From NCBI RefSeq assembly GCF_021134715.1, contig NC_060018.1, positions 11,363,501 through 11,427,500 on the forward strand: 64,000 nt of DNA, written 5' to 3'. Each line of letters opens with the position of its first letter. Positions within the stretch are counted from its first letter, which is position 1. The notes below the pieces were generated by a model, which was not told the origin of the DNA, searched no databases, and was given only the letters and a program-made list of their open reading frames with translations. Below, piece by piece: positions 1 to 15,200 of this stretch. This DNA comes from Daphnia pulex (Eukaryota > Arthropoda > Branchiopoda > Diplostraca > Daphniidae). Position numbers and translations under genes: made by a program.

Positions 1-251
1 GGTCTCGTTATCAGCTCAGCACTTTATTCGTTCGCCATGGCAACTCTATAACTTTGATTTCTCTGATTATGTTTCTTTATTTCTGTCTATATGCTGCGTC
101 ATTTCTTTCTTTTTTTTTCAATTTTCATTTGCGTGTCTTTCCCAATGTCTATAATCTTTATATTTCACTCGTTTGACTGAATTGTTACTCCTTTTATAAA
201 TTGTTTGATTATTTATTTATTTTTAAACATTTCATGTAATATATATTATAG

Positions 252-3200
252 TGCCACCGAAGCAGATGAAAATCACAAACGAAAAAGGCATGGAGGTGGG
301 CGACGTTATCGGTCCGTTCGACGAAGGAGCAACGCTGATTCTTGTCTGCATCGTTACCGGAGGTAAAACAAAAACAAAAAACAATTCACAGTTAACTTAA
401 TTAGATTGTTTTTCCAAGTTGTTTCAACAACACCCCAAAGTGAATAGATTTTATTTAGATAAAACTCCGGTTCGTCCCTAAATTATTATATCGAGAAACT
501 GAAAAGAATAATATATAAAGTGTACATCCCTCCAGGCTCCAGCCAAGTCTTTTAAAAGAATTTGATCCAATCTCTGAAGAAGAAGAAGAAGAAGTCTAAG
601 AAAAACCTTTTAAAGTTGTTGATGCTTTCCAGCATATGCCTCACTGCCCGGCTTGGGTTATAATATCCGTCTCTTCATCTAGCCCAGCATATATAGAGAT
701 ACACATCAGTGGGGGCATTATATATTTACTTATTCTATATATATATATAGATACAGACTCGTGCGCGATGGATACACTATACTCTCTAAAAATACAGGCC
801 CATCAGGCACTAGAACTCTTTGCTATGCCTGGCTGGCTGTTTCATTCTGGCGAACGAAATCGAATCAAATTGATATGCACACAAAAAAAGAAAAGAAAAG
901 AAAAATAGCGATGGGACATGTGTATAGGCTATGGGCTATATATATAACGAATAAGAGAGAGATGGAAAAAATAAATCTAGAATAAGAGAAACCTTGTCAA
1001 ACATATAAGGAAATAGGCTTTGCTCCCGACCTTACTTTATTATTGTAAGCTTGTTCGGGGCAACAGCCACACACAGAAGGACTATCGTAAGTATTTGGAC
1101 GTCGTTGCCGGTCACAGATATTCAACGATCGACGTCGTGGAGAGATTCAACCAACCTCTTCGACAGCAACCGATTCTCTTTGATCATTCCAGATAAGAAA
1201 TGCGAAGCAACCGTTATACACACAGCGTTGTCAGGGGGCCTGCAGTTACTTTTTTCCTATCCAATGACCAATGATTGTAATCTGGTGATGGCCATCGATT
1301 ATAGGATCATTTGCGTGATCTCTCGATTACTTCCCCCCACCACCAACTGCCACTTTTTGTCGAGAAACAAATTACGCCAAGTCGACACAGTGAGCTGTGC
1401 ATATCGATTTCAGTCGATTGTGGCCATCCAACAAGGCCAGCAGCTCATACGATCCTCAATCTCCTCCCGCTAAGCCTATTGAGCAGCACGCACATCACTT
1501 GAGCCACTGGGACATAATTTACTTATACAAGCCCTGCGGGGTGAAGGGCTAACAAAACGAATGAAGGAATAAGAAGAAGGAGTTGATTCTATTTTGTCTC
1601 TTTTTGTTTGACTTCTGTTAGGTAACCCGATGCCGGAAGTGACGTGGTGGCAAGAGGGGAGAATGATCGACCGTCACGTCGAAGTGCGCCAGTATTCGGA
1701 TCAAGGTGTGGCCAGCAACGTCCTCCAGCTGGAGCGGCTCAGTCGCAACGACTTGCGCTCAAAGGTCTCCTGTCAGGCCTCCAACAGTCTCTTCACCCAG
1801 CAGCCGCTGACCAAAACCGTCGAAATCGAACTCAATCGTGAGTAGTTATTTATTATTTAATCAAAATCATCTATCTATCTATCAGCAAAACCTTTCAAAT
1901 TCGAATTTGTTTTTTCGGCGGGAAAATTTGAATTGTATAGTTCAAAAGATGATAGATCTAAACTCGGCTGGGCCAGGGCTGGGCCTTGTGCGGTGTACAC
2001 GCACGTGCCTTTTGTTTCTAATTCACTCGGCCCTATATACTACATATGTAATATGTATATGTATATATAAACCCGATCGTTTCAAGCGAAGATGAAAAGG
2101 CAAAAAAGCTAGGCGAAGAAAGATCAAAGAAGTGGCGGCTTTTCTCCTCCAGTGACGTCGAGTCTTTTGCAAACACGATTTCGCGGCCCGTCTTGAGATT
2201 TATCCTTTTCAATTCAAACTGCAGTCGACAAGCCCCAGGGAAAATGTAGCGTACTACTCTTTTCCTTGCTGCGCTCTAAATACTCCGTGCTCAGGAAAAT
2301 GTTTTTCAGCTTTTTTATTTTATTTTTATTTTATTTTTTTGGGCCCATGACAATGACATAATACTTTGCCGGGGAAAAAAAATAATAAAAGGACAATAAG
2401 ATATATATAAGATGAGCTCCAACATTTTCTGGGCTTTTTTTTTATTCCGTATAAGTTTTGCAGACCAGCACTCCAGCGCTGGAAGATCAAACGTTACACA
2501 CACAATCAAAAAAGGAGGGAAAAAATATACCTTTTGGCAAGAGAGAAACTCTGCCAACTTTTGTCATTGATCATCCAACGTATATACGCTGGAAAGCTTT
2601 TGAGTATTGAAGGCAACTTTGTTAGCTGAAATGGGCTACGATGGTCGTAGAGTCCGAATTTCAATCCATATAATGTCCTGTATACAATAGGTGAATGTAC
2701 ATATACGGAGAACCAAACATGAAAGGCTCAACGGGACGAATATATAAGACATCGAAACATATAATAAGAGCTCTATACAAACAGAAAAGAAATTCTAGAT
2801 CCAGCTCTCTATACCATTATTGTACAGATAAATTTGGTGTACATCGTCTTGTGTGATAATGTTGATGAAGTGGGCACACATCATCGTCGTCCGCAATAGC
2901 AAAAATGCAACCGGAACAACTGCCCCGCGTTATTTCCCCCCTGGATAATATCTAAACGTGAGAAAGAATAAGAAGAAAACAAACAAAAGAAAGCAAAGCG
3001 ATGAGGTATATAATACACCGACATGTAATCAACCCGGTACATGTTAGTACGTCCGGTTGGCACCCAACATACGGATATATAATTTATATGTACAGGAAAA
3101 TGGCTTTCAATTCTTGCGGGAAATGATCGAGATCTTTGAGTGCGTTTTTATATAATATACTTTTGGGGTCGGTGTTGTTGTTAGATATTTTCCAGCCGAC

Positions 3201-6200
3201 CGTCGTATGATCTTATACGGTATATATTGGGGCCGCCGGGCTCTCAAAATGGGGATCAATTAATGGCGCAAAAACGCAAGTGGGGACCATATACAGTCTG
3301 ATGTAGAATTCTCTGGGCGGACATTATTATCAAGTCAGTTATAGACGATGGCTCCTCTGGGAGTCTATAGGAGATAAAGTTGTTTTCACTTTGGCCGCAC
3401 GGCATATATCCAGCAGACCCAGCGGACAACCCCCAAAGTCGGCAAATTATCGATGAACTCTTCTCCGCTCACCCGCTAAAAGTAATGGCGATTATACTAT
3501 ATCTAATAATAAACAAAACAAAACAAAACAAAAAGAGGCTGATAAGGTTATAACGTAGCAGATATGACTATAAGAGAATTAACTGTTCAGGCTGCTGCTG
3601 CTGCTACTGCTGTGGGCGGGGGATTTGTATAGATGAGAGTGGCGCTCGTAATTTCTTGGGAGATAGACGCAACAACGGCAACAACAACAACAGCAACAAC
3701 AGCTCGGTCCGGGATTAAGCTCTTCTCTTCAAGTGAAAGGCGAAAAGCGACGGACGAGGGCGTTTATTTTATACGACGCCTTCGTTTTTCTTTCTTTCTC
3801 TCTTTCCTTTTTGCGCTCATTGATCGCCTCCATCAAAATGTCTTAAACAAAAACAAATCCAGACAGAGCTCTAATACTAGATCTAGTATAGACTTACTGG
3901 TTCACTAATAACTGGAGGCCATCAACAGCAGCAGCAATGACGGCGACGACGAGTGGAATGAAGAGAAAAGCCAAAGATGCTGCTGTCTAGTCTCATTAGA
4001 GTTGTTGCATCTTCTTTCATCTGTGCTCCTGCTCGTCCTGGGACCTCTCCACAGGCCGCAGAGGGAAAAATAAAAAAAAAAAAGAGCGACTGTATGTAAT
4101 CTATTGAGCGATTGATAATACAGCGGGAGATGTGTGCGTTGGCTGGGCTGCCGTGAAGCCAATCAAGCGTCTCCGCGGTCTCTCTCTCTCTCCGTTTCGT
4201 AATTATCGTTGCCTCTCCCATCAACGCCACTCGTCAACGCCCACCCTCACATATATAATAAACACACACAGCGCACAATGTCATAAACAGTTCTATATAC
4301 GACGGCTCGGCTCGGCTCTCTCTCCTTATATAATAAGAACTCACCACATTACACGGCACAATGCTGGGAGCGGAGCGCAAGAGGCTCATCGCACACAAAA
4401 AAAAGACCAGCAACCGATGACACGATATAATCATTAAAAAAAATGAGCATATAACATTATCACTAGGATACAGGCTCGGGACTGCGCCCACTCCATCTGT
4501 TATTCCGTTCTGCAGGTACGGAATATATACAAACGTGTGAACTCTTGACTGACTATACAATCAATACCGAAACAGTTTCCGAAAAAAAAAATGATTTCCA
4601 ATAAGGAAAATTTATCATTTAATTTAATAATGAGGCGGAGAAAAACCAAAATTCTACGGCGGTTCATGAGTTATATAATAGTAAATTTCCGTGAATTCGA
4701 CCGACACACCAATTGTGTGTAGGTATAGCCAAATAACCGCGAAAGAGACACTCTTTTTTAAATACTTCAAAATGAAATCGATGAAAAGTCGTGAGACATG
4801 CAGTGTAGAAAAGAAATATTTGATCCACTGTATAGGTATAGAGTGCCATTCGTGTATACCTATACACACAGCTCGGTCTCTATAATAGTTATCGGCAGCT
4901 GACGACATCTCTCGCACAGTACATTATCAATTCAGTTTGTTTCGGTTTCGGGAAAAGGTGGGGTGTGCAGTCGTGCTGTGCAGCATCTTCCAAAGACGAT
5001 GGAGGGGAGAAGACCCCGTTGACCTATATATTTATATGCGTTGGCGTAGTACGTGTTGTCTATATGTAGGTAGGCAAACAACACTAAACTGTATTATTCA
5101 TTTCTATAGATTTGTAGATATAGCTTGATCTCAGAAGAGATTAACTTGTTATTAGACGGAAGCAGCTAATACAGTCTAATGTATACGTAAGACTGTTGAA
5201 GAAAGTTACGGGAGTTCTCACGACTATCTCATCAACTTTTTGCTGCCCAGGGGGTTTTCCTTCGTCGCCAAAAAAGATCAACGAGCTATATGAGAAAAAA
5301 GAAAGAACTCCAGGCTCTCTTATAGTCTCATTGTTATGCAGAAACTGGAAATAGAGTCGTCATATCCTTCTGTCAATTTCTTTTGTCGACTCGTTGAGAC
5401 GCCAAACTCGTCGACATTCGAAATGCAAATTGACACACACTCGACTGCTCTATAACGCGCGGGAATTCTTGATTTGAATTTTGATTGATTCCGCGCCTAT
5501 ATATAAATTGACTGGCTAATAACTAATAACTTTTCACCCAGCCGATAATAAATCCCCTGAGTCTTTTTTTCCCCTCCAACCGCAGCTGCTGCTGCTGCTG
5601 AGGGTCTTTGAAGAAAAGTTTATCCGCTGGAGCCAAAATCACCTTTCCATCTACTTTATCCACCACCAAAGAAAAAATAAATTCCTCCCTTTGGGTTGAG
5701 GTTTATATTATATACCAATTGACGTTTGATTTTTCACGGAATTGCAATCAAGGGCCACTCTCTCTCTCCTCCTACTCGGTGAACTTGTCACCAGCACCAT
5801 GCCGACTCTCAGAATATGGCAAACATATAAAGTTCGGGACTATATGACTATACCAGCACAGCACAACACGTTCTTTTTTAATGGCATCCAAAGCCAAACT
5901 TTTGTCTGAGCCAAAAAGGTAGAAACGGGTGGGGGAGAAACCGGAGTATAGTACATCTATATATATATAGTGGGGATTCTATCGTGTGTGATCAATCAAC
6001 GCAGACAATAACGAGAGATGCAACTGCTTTGCTCTGTAGTGCTCTACTGTGTGTATAGCTGAGATTTGATTCGTCGCGGGTTCGTTGCACTAATCAAATC
6101 ACCATGGAAGCTGACTTTCCAACTTGGGGAAGCTTTACACACACATTTCCCGGAGCTGTGCTGGCTGCTGCACACACATACACAACTTACTCTCGTTTCT

Positions 6201-9200
6201 CGCTCTCTCTTACGTGGGTGCGATTATTGTTTCGCCTATTTTTTTTTTTGGCCTTTCCTATTTACTTTTGAGGTTCAATTTGGAATAGGCTAATGGCATA
6301 CATACACGACAAACCAGTTCAATCTCAATTTTGTCTTCTTCTTCTTCTTCTTGAAATTCCCGTGAAATTCGATCGTACCGAAAACGTAACGGGTCACGTC
6401 GTCCCGCGGGATGAGAAGAGCGTCGCCCGCAACTCTCCCGCGCGAGTACTTAACTATATACACACACAGAACATGCAAAACCATCAAGCGCTGCAGCGAA
6501 GGTTGTTGACAGAGAAAATCGACCGTGTGTGCTGGGTATATAAAGGATAACATGTCAACGCTGGCGATGAGCGACGAAAACGGGCGCGGTAGATGTAATA
6601 ATGGCGGGAACCACGACAACGACGAGGAGATGAGATCATATGAAAAAAAAGCCGAAGAAAAAGAATAATATAAATAAGTGAAACTCTGGTTGTCAATTCA
6701 AATCACAGCAAGATTTGGACGCGCGCTTTTTTGCTTTTTTCAAATATTTGCTGTCTGCTTTTGAATGAGTTTGGGCTTCACTGCCTATATACATGCCCGA
6801 CGGCTATAACAACATTGTCCACGACAAACTTTGTATCTATAATAAAAGTTTGCCAACAAAATAGAGGGTGTATATACCTCGAGCATATCTTGACCAAAAT
6901 TTCAATTGTTAGCCGACACAGTGTCGCGCGTTTAGATTATACGAATTGCCCGTAGGCCGTCTGAAGGGCTAAACGACACTTGTCAAAAAATACAAAAAAG
7001 TTTCTATCTCTCATCTTTACTGTAAAGAAAAAGGTTAATATTACTATACAACGCGCACAGCAGTCGTCCGACTGGAAACCGAGTGGGGAGCGCATAGCAT
7101 AATAGCATCGTAAAGATTAAAATCCGTTGGATGTTGTGGTGCTGGCGACTATGTATATGAAAAAAACTGAAAGAAATTCAATTTTCGCCTTTCTTTTTTC
7201 TTTTTTAAAATAATAGAATCTAGTACGCGGGGGATTCTGTTTAGGGTGGCTCACCGCGATCGATGATGCTCTATCTCTCTCTCTCTCTCTCGGCGTGCCT
7301 ATATATCGCAAATCTAATACAATGTCGAGCAGCTATGTACAGGAAAAAGTTGTCTTTTAAAATATTGTTATCGCCAGTCTATAGTACGTGTGTAGATTCT
7401 TCTAGAGTTAGAAAAAATACAAAAGAATAAAAAGGAGCGCAGGAAAAAAGAAAAAGTGTCTCCGTATAATAGCACACAGGAGCTATTATCTTATTCCCTT
7501 GTCGGATGATCTTATTCTCTTTCCTTTTTTTTTGTTGTAAATGCGAAACAAACAGAATCAAAATAAATTCCATACTTTGGTTAGTATAGAACAAATTTGA
7601 GTGTGATGCAGTTCGCAGAGCACAGCAGCAGCAGTAGTACGGTTACTTGGCCAACTTTTAAACTTTATTAATATATAACTCGATGAGCTGTTTTGTAGTC
7701 ATTTGAAGTAGTGTAGTTACATGATGTATACTCCTGTAATATAGTCGTCTGTAGATAGGCACATCACGATGTCTATCGCATTTCAGGAAAAGCCCAGTGC
7801 CCAATTATTATGCCAGCGGGTGCGGCAGCAACATCAGTACCCTCTCGAATTGGTTTCGGTCTATATAAGGATGTCTATACTTGAACATTTCCGTAAATCA
7901 TTTGATCGAATTTTCCAAATTACCTCAATTTTCTTTCGCGTCGGTCAGACAATATCGAGCGTCCAGCAGCCCTGTGATTGCGCGTCGGCCATTTGCAAAT
8001 CTTGAAGTTCATTTTTTGAATGCATATTCCTTCATCACGTCAGGGAAGACCACCAACAAGTTTCAAGTCGTCATCGGCGGCTTCTTGGGAGGGAGACGAG
8101 ATATTCCAGGAATTGTTGTTTGATCAATTGAAGCTCTTGCTGGAGAGAACGCAACTTTTTGAGTGTTAGAGGAAGAAAGAAAACCAGATAAGAGAAGGAA
8201 GGAATAAATATAGAAAAAAAAATAGCTAAACAAAAAGTCAAGTTGCGCATATTATTTGATAAAATAAAAAGGAGAGAGAGAAAACCGTACGCGGTATAAA
8301 AACGATCGATATTATTGATTAGATTTTGTGCTAGTTCTATATACATCTTTTCCTTTATCTTTATAGATATGTAGCCTATACCGCATATTGCTGCGGGGGC
8401 TATATATCTTTAGTCTCTGTTCGTAGTAAATAAAATGTTCCGGCAAACAAAAAACAAACAAAAAATAGGGAAAGTCTATACATGCCGCGTAGTAGTAGTA
8501 GTAGTACTACCGGAACATTGTTTGAGAATGGAAAACAGCACACACACAGCGGTCGCTAGCTTCATCGCATAGAAAAGCCAACAATTCGGCAGTCATTTTA
8601 TTATGTATGGTACCGGTACAAAACATGCGCTGGTGCGCGCTGATCGATGCTGGTCAAAGTTTTCGAAACTTTGTTGGTCCTCCGCGCCGCGCTATTGGTG
8701 AATCCGCTGATGCGGAATTCAAAGTCGATCGCAGAGACGACGACGTCGACGACATCACGAGCGAGTGGAGAATATCCAAACGGAAAGAGCGTGGGGCCAA
8801 GTTGGCCGATCTTCTCTTCTCATCCGCGCGCGTGCACATCTCATTGTGCTGTGCTGGATCTTGACAAGGCCGCCATCCGCCAAATGCTCGTCACTCGGGT
8901 GCTGCTGGAGAACGAGCGGACCTGCCAACTGGTTCGATAATGAGTAGACGACATCACAGCATCCATTTGCGAGCTGAAAGTTTTCGCGTATTATTTAAAA
9001 GCCGATCCGCGCGCGGCGCAGAGTGGTTACATAGGCAACTTGCCTCTTCTTTCGTGAATGCAATATAGACAAGATCATATAGGGAAAAGAAATCAAAATT
9101 GATGGGGGGAAACGACGATACATACTATAGATCTGACAAATGCGTCATCCGGAAGAATAAGCCTATAATAGCGCCGCGCAACAGAATTAAATATGTATGA

Positions 9201-12200
9201 GCTTTTCTCCTATGTAAGCGAGAAATAATGAAAAATTCCACCGTTACTTGGAAAAATAACTTGCAGCAGCAGCAGCAACAGAGAATCCGGACAAAGTGAA
9301 TGTTACGTTAAGTTGTTGTTGAAATCAACAGCCGATCTCTGGAATATCAGACAGAGCGCAACGATATTGAATTATTTTCTGTCTCGAAACTTTTCATTTT
9401 TTTTAATCCTTTTCTTGATACGACTTCGTCGTAGGATATCCAACGGATCTATAAAGAGGTGCGCGTGTGTGTGTGTGTGTGTGTGTGTGCAAACAGGATG
9501 CGAAAAAGGAAATGTCATCAAAGAAGCGGAAGGAAGTTGATCTCGTGTGATATAACGCCGCCGCGCCGCGTCTCTAATGTCTGCGGCACTTCATTTCCTT
9601 TTGACTGTCGTCTCGTATATACGTCGCCTTCGATGGAAACATAAGGGAGGCAGATATATCTCTGACAGCCAATATATTGACTGCCGAGACTCTCTGCTGT
9701 CTGATTGACCCGTGATTTCTTTCATATTTATTATTAGCTTTTTTCCTATTATTATAGATGACTTCCTATAGCTGTTGTTCGAAATATAAGCCGTTGATAT
9801 GGCGCTGTCGGTGTGTTTGTGATTTATCTTTCCATCTGTCATCACTGCTGAGCCCTGTAAAAAATTGAAACGACATATTTTAAATCTTTCTTCTTTTATG
9901 AGATCTATAGCACAAGCGGATGCTGTGTAGTATCATATTATTATTATAAGTTGTACATGTCCAAGATTGCTGCTGCCTGACGGCCGGGAAAAAAAACGCC
10001 GATTGAAATGTTTGTCATTTTCTTCATCATCTTTTCATTTTTTTATAATATTTTTTTTTTCTGCTTTGTCAATTTGGATTGGGTGTCCTATAGATGGCTT
10101 CTCGACCTTTACGAAAAAAAAAGAGTTTGAAATTCCCCCCTTTTTTTCGCCCAAAACCACGTGTGCCTTTGTCGTGTCTCCGGAAACGCGCAGGAAATGT
10201 CAACATGAAAGCGCCAGCGTACGAGCGCGCTCGGCAGCATTCAATCACGATATGAAATTTGAATGAAAAAAGCTTCCCGCTTCTCTACATGTTCTTGATA
10301 GATATCAAATATATATGTATGTTTTCTTTTTCTATCGACGCGTTTGTTGTTTGTTGCTATCCGCCCCGGGGCATATCAAACAATAAATTAAATATCAAGC
10401 GGTAAAACATTTGAAGTACTGTAAAATTTCAAAAAATAATGCGCGGTAAAAAACAAAAAAAGAAAACAAACAAATTTAAAACACATAAACACCGATGCAA
10501 TAATCCTGGCAGGCGAAAAGGATAATTAGATCGGCTTTCGTAAGAGAAAGAAAACCTCGAGAAATATATAAGCCGAGGGATGAGAAGAACGGACCCCGCG
10601 AATGGATCCAATTTCCTGTCGAATATTATAGAGAAATGAAAGTCTATCGCTGCAACATTGTACATGTATAGTCTGGGCTATCCGCTGCTGTATATCTGCA
10701 GTCATTTATTAAGGCTTGCCCAGCACGCCATGTAGGCTACACAGACCAAAGGGAACAGAGTGCGTTATAGCCTATTATACGCGCGATGGTTGTCGGAGAT
10801 ATATAACATAGATGTTGTAGCGGACCGTTCGACCTGAGACACACTCTTCATCGTACTCAAAGCGAAGACAGCACGGGTTAATAGTATATAGATTCCTTTT
10901 TTGTCCGGGTGTATACAGACGTCGTGTGCATTATAATCACATCTTGGCTGCCGTCTCGCGTCTCGCCTTTGACGCACCCATCGCCAACAAATTCAACCGG
11001 AAAAATACCGGCGGGATTTTTTGAAATTGTGTTTTTTGTTTTTTGGTTTTTGTTTTTGTTTTTTTTTCCAGGAATTTTCTGTCTGCTATAAGCTCTTTAC
11101 AATATCCAGCGAACGTTTGTGCTGGAGAAACCTTAGAAATCAAATATACGCGGAGTTCAGTTCATTCCTTAAACGTCGCCGAGAAAATCTGCGAAGTCGT
11201 GGAAGAGAAAAGACAAACAGGAACAAAAATGCGTCCTGTTTTGATTTCATCCCCTGTGACTCAATTTTTAAAAACAAAACAACAACAAAAAAAAGTCCAA
11301 ATTTTAATTAGCCGAGTTATATTATTTCAAAGAAATTGGGCTGCGCAGAAAAATAGATAAAAAAGAGTTGTGCTGTGTTTAAAACAGTGCTGTCCCGCGC
11401 CATATCAAATCGATGCGGCAAATGCAATATGCATCAAAAGGGCGGGGCACAGAGCAATAAGGAAAAAGAAAAAAACGATATACCTTTCACGCCACTCACG
11501 GAAACGTATATGTATATAATATGCGATGGATGCGCTCTTATATTTTATACATATTTATTCCTCCATTTTTTTTCTATTTTTGAATTGTTCTCTCCTTTAT
11601 TCCCGCGCGCGCTCGTCTGTCTGTTTGTCGCTATACTTCTGCATTCCCAGCTATACACGACACAAGGAAGCGCAACTGTACATTATTATTAAATTTCAAG
11701 ATTCAGCGCGTGAAAGGACGAAGAGAAATAACTATGTAGTAGTACGCTATACCGGTTATAGGATACATATACACGTATATAAAACCGAAACGCGGAGGAT
11801 GTAGCTATATAGGGCGACACGCGCGCGCTTGAAAATGTCCGTGTAAGCGCATAGACCGTGTATGATCGTTGAATATTCACGGACGAGCTGCGCCATTTAC
11901 CTGATTAAAAAGGGACAAACAATTTCCAAGTCGACATTCCATGACCGAAATGAGGTCCTTCTTAATTGAATGTTTAACTGCTGCTGCTGCTGTAGACTGA
12001 AATTTTGGAAGGGGGGTGATGGGAGTGGAGGGTGCTGGGAGAGTAGGAGACATATTTCAGTCTAAAATAACATGCTGCACACAGCAATATATTACAATCG
12101 CCTCGGTCAAAGGCAAATAATACTTGGGGACATGCATATACAAGGACGGGGGAATAATAAAGGGCGATGGGTATAATATATAATACCTTTGAACATTTCA

Positions 12201-15200
12201 TAAAAATGTATCGTATACTGTATATACATACACGCGGTTAAAAAAAACACAATAACTCGGGACAATTTCATCGATCATGTGCTTGCGCAATCCCCCTTCG
12301 TCCACTTTGAACGTTTCACCACCAACAGCAGACGACCTGTGATATTTAAAAAGTCTATATTCTCTTTAAGAAATAAATATTATATATACGTGTGTCCGGG
12401 CGTAATAAGATTAAAAAACAGATTCGAAAGTGAATGCAATAAGACAAGAAATTCTATAGTATATAATAATCAATCTCTTATTTTTTTTCAACCACATTAA
12501 TTTATTAATTATTCTGAATTTGTCTCGTTTAATGCCAGTCAAACCGCTGGACGTCCGAATACTGAGCAGTCGCCAGCCACTATCATCGGGCAAAAAGTAT
12601 ATACATCTTCATTTGTTATCTATTATACTGCAGCTTCAGCTATATATAAATACATTTTCATTTCATTAGTCATCACTATATAAAGGCTATTATATACTTA
12701 AGCTTTTTTATACCTTGCTGTGCTGTAAATCTAAAAAAAACTAACAAAATGTTTGAATTGCTGGATAATATAGGTACGAGTTGACCTGTCAGACAACCGG
12801 ATCGCGGCCTTTTCCTAAGGTGACGTGGTGGAAAAACGGCCATCTGCTAAAGCACTCCCAAGAGACGGTAAAAAAAGATAAAAAGCAAAAATAAGAAAAA
12901 AGAGGGGGGCGCCGAGCCATTTATTAAGAGATTACAAGCAACTTATCTTGTACGCCGCACTTGAGGGTTCACTCAGTCGAAGGGCGCGCCTCTATCGTCT
13001 GTATATACACGAGTCTATAGCCTAGTCTCTATAGTAGTATTGAACTCTACGCCACAGCACATCACCAGTGCAGCCGTAGATGGGCGCATTAGGGGCGCCG
13101 TTTTCGATTGGCCTCGCCCAAAATCGATATAGGTACTATAGAGCGCTCCGCTGTGGCGTCCCAGCCACACAGCACGTGCGTCTATTCGGTCATTATGCAC
13201 AGCTATTGAGCGTGCGACATGTTCGCTTCCAACTCGTCCGGATATATCTAAAGGATTGCGCTGCTGCTGAACGAGCCAAGCAGCAGCAGCAGCAGCATGT
13301 ATAGTGTTTTGGGGAGGTTTTGCGGGGGCCGTGCGTATTATACATGTAATATTATAAGAGCAGTGGTGTGTGCGTGCCAATAAAGTTTCGCCGGCAAAAT
13401 GTAAAGCCGTCAGTTTACATATGGCTTCTATATATTCTTGTTTTGATGAGAGACTTGGACATAGGAGCAGATTCTGATTAAATTTATACAGAGTATATCA
13501 TTATTATTATGTGTATACGTGTAAAGTATTCGTCACACGAAAGAGCTCATCTTTCAACCCTCAATTGGGTGATGATAATAATGGCCAAACGATTTATATA
13601 AAACGTCACGCACGTCTATAATGCCATAGACGATAGAACGAACATTGCACGAGGGCTTGTGCTGAGCTCTTCATTACATGTATGTACGTCATTGGCGTTT
13701 TCGAAGAAAGATCGCTGGATAGTTAGCAAAATTAAAACGGGTTTTGTATTTATTTGGCGCCACATTATGTAATAGACGTCGACTATATGCCATCGTATCA
13801 ATCATGTGGGCGAGTGTGCAGGTGTAGATATAGAGAAACAAATAGCTAGTATATACTATATAAGGTTTCCAGGAGCTCTTAATAATGGTGGGACTCTGGA
13901 GAAAATCCGCGGATATATAAGTCGATCGATGGCCTAATATGAAGCCGACGAAGTGACATGGCCCGGCGTATATAGGAAGGTATTTACAATCAAGAAGAAA
14001 ATGAATTGCGCGGGACGTATTGTACAAATGAAGATCCTGGTCAATTATAAGAGTTATACAAGAGTCAGATCGAGTCAGATTTTGGAATGTGAAGCTATAT
14101 AATAATAATATACTATATAATACGGGAAACAAATGTCCTTTTTTATATTATACGGATAGATTATGACTTTATTAGATGATATGAGCTCGCTGTCTAATTC
14201 TTAATTGGGAAGATTGTAATAATCCTTTTTGGTAGGGGATTGTGAAATAGCACATCGATGCTGAAGCTGAACGGAGCTGGGATTATTATATTATTATATC
14301 ACTCTAATTTGTTTGCTTTTGGCTTTTTCCTTATTTTTTTCTGTTTTTGGAGCACAGCAATATGACGGCGGCAATGTAACGCTAAGCCAATTAACCGTCC
14401 AACTGACCCCCGAGGATGATGGTAAAAAACTTGTCTGCCGCGCCGAGAATTCCGCCCTGGGTCTGGCCTCTGCCACTGCAATTGAAGACACTTGGCTTCT
14501 CGACGTCTACTGTGAGTGATCAATTCATTTCCTTTTTTGCTTCTATATACTTATTCTTATATTCGTCAAAAAGTTCAAAAAGCCGGTTTTGTGTGCTGGC
14601 GGGGTATTTATATTATCTCAAGTCCCGTTTGTCCACACGATGGCACACATTTGCTGTTAGTATGCGACAAAAAAGATCAAAAAGATTTACCAACTTGTTT
14701 GTTTTTTGTTTTTCAAAAGAAAAAAAAAAGAAACATTTTTTAAAAAATATTCAAGGCCTTGAGGTTAGAAGGCTTTTGGGATGGGGCGCGACAGTTAAGT
14801 CTTAAAGAACAGCAGTCTCTAAGCCTTTGATTTAGTAAGACTTTAAAGGGGAGGAAACAATCTTTCTGTTATATATATATTCTGCGTGGGCGCGGACGAA
14901 ATATAAATAGGGTACAACAGATATTTAGAAGCAAACAGGCGTGGACTTATGGATTTCCAAATACACAAAGTTGTTACATCATCAGCCCCACTCCTTTGGT
15001 TTGAAATCCCATTAGAAACGAAACATCTGTTTTCAGTTGATTAGACCCATCTAATTGATTTACTAATGAGCTTATTATAGAGCGCCAGACACATATATAA
15101 ACAAGCGGCAAATTTAAATTGAATTCAACGCCAGCGTATACATAGAATAGATGGTTGTTGTAATAAGTTTCACGCTTATAATTGGGCGTGCTCTGTTCAA

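Noticed and set aside
13015..14132. Several minus- and plus-strand open frames of 70-147 codons in introns of the sidestep-like gene
   Set aside because: No family motifs, no codon or splice pattern, and they lie in AT-rich intron sequence on mixed strands; chance ORFs.
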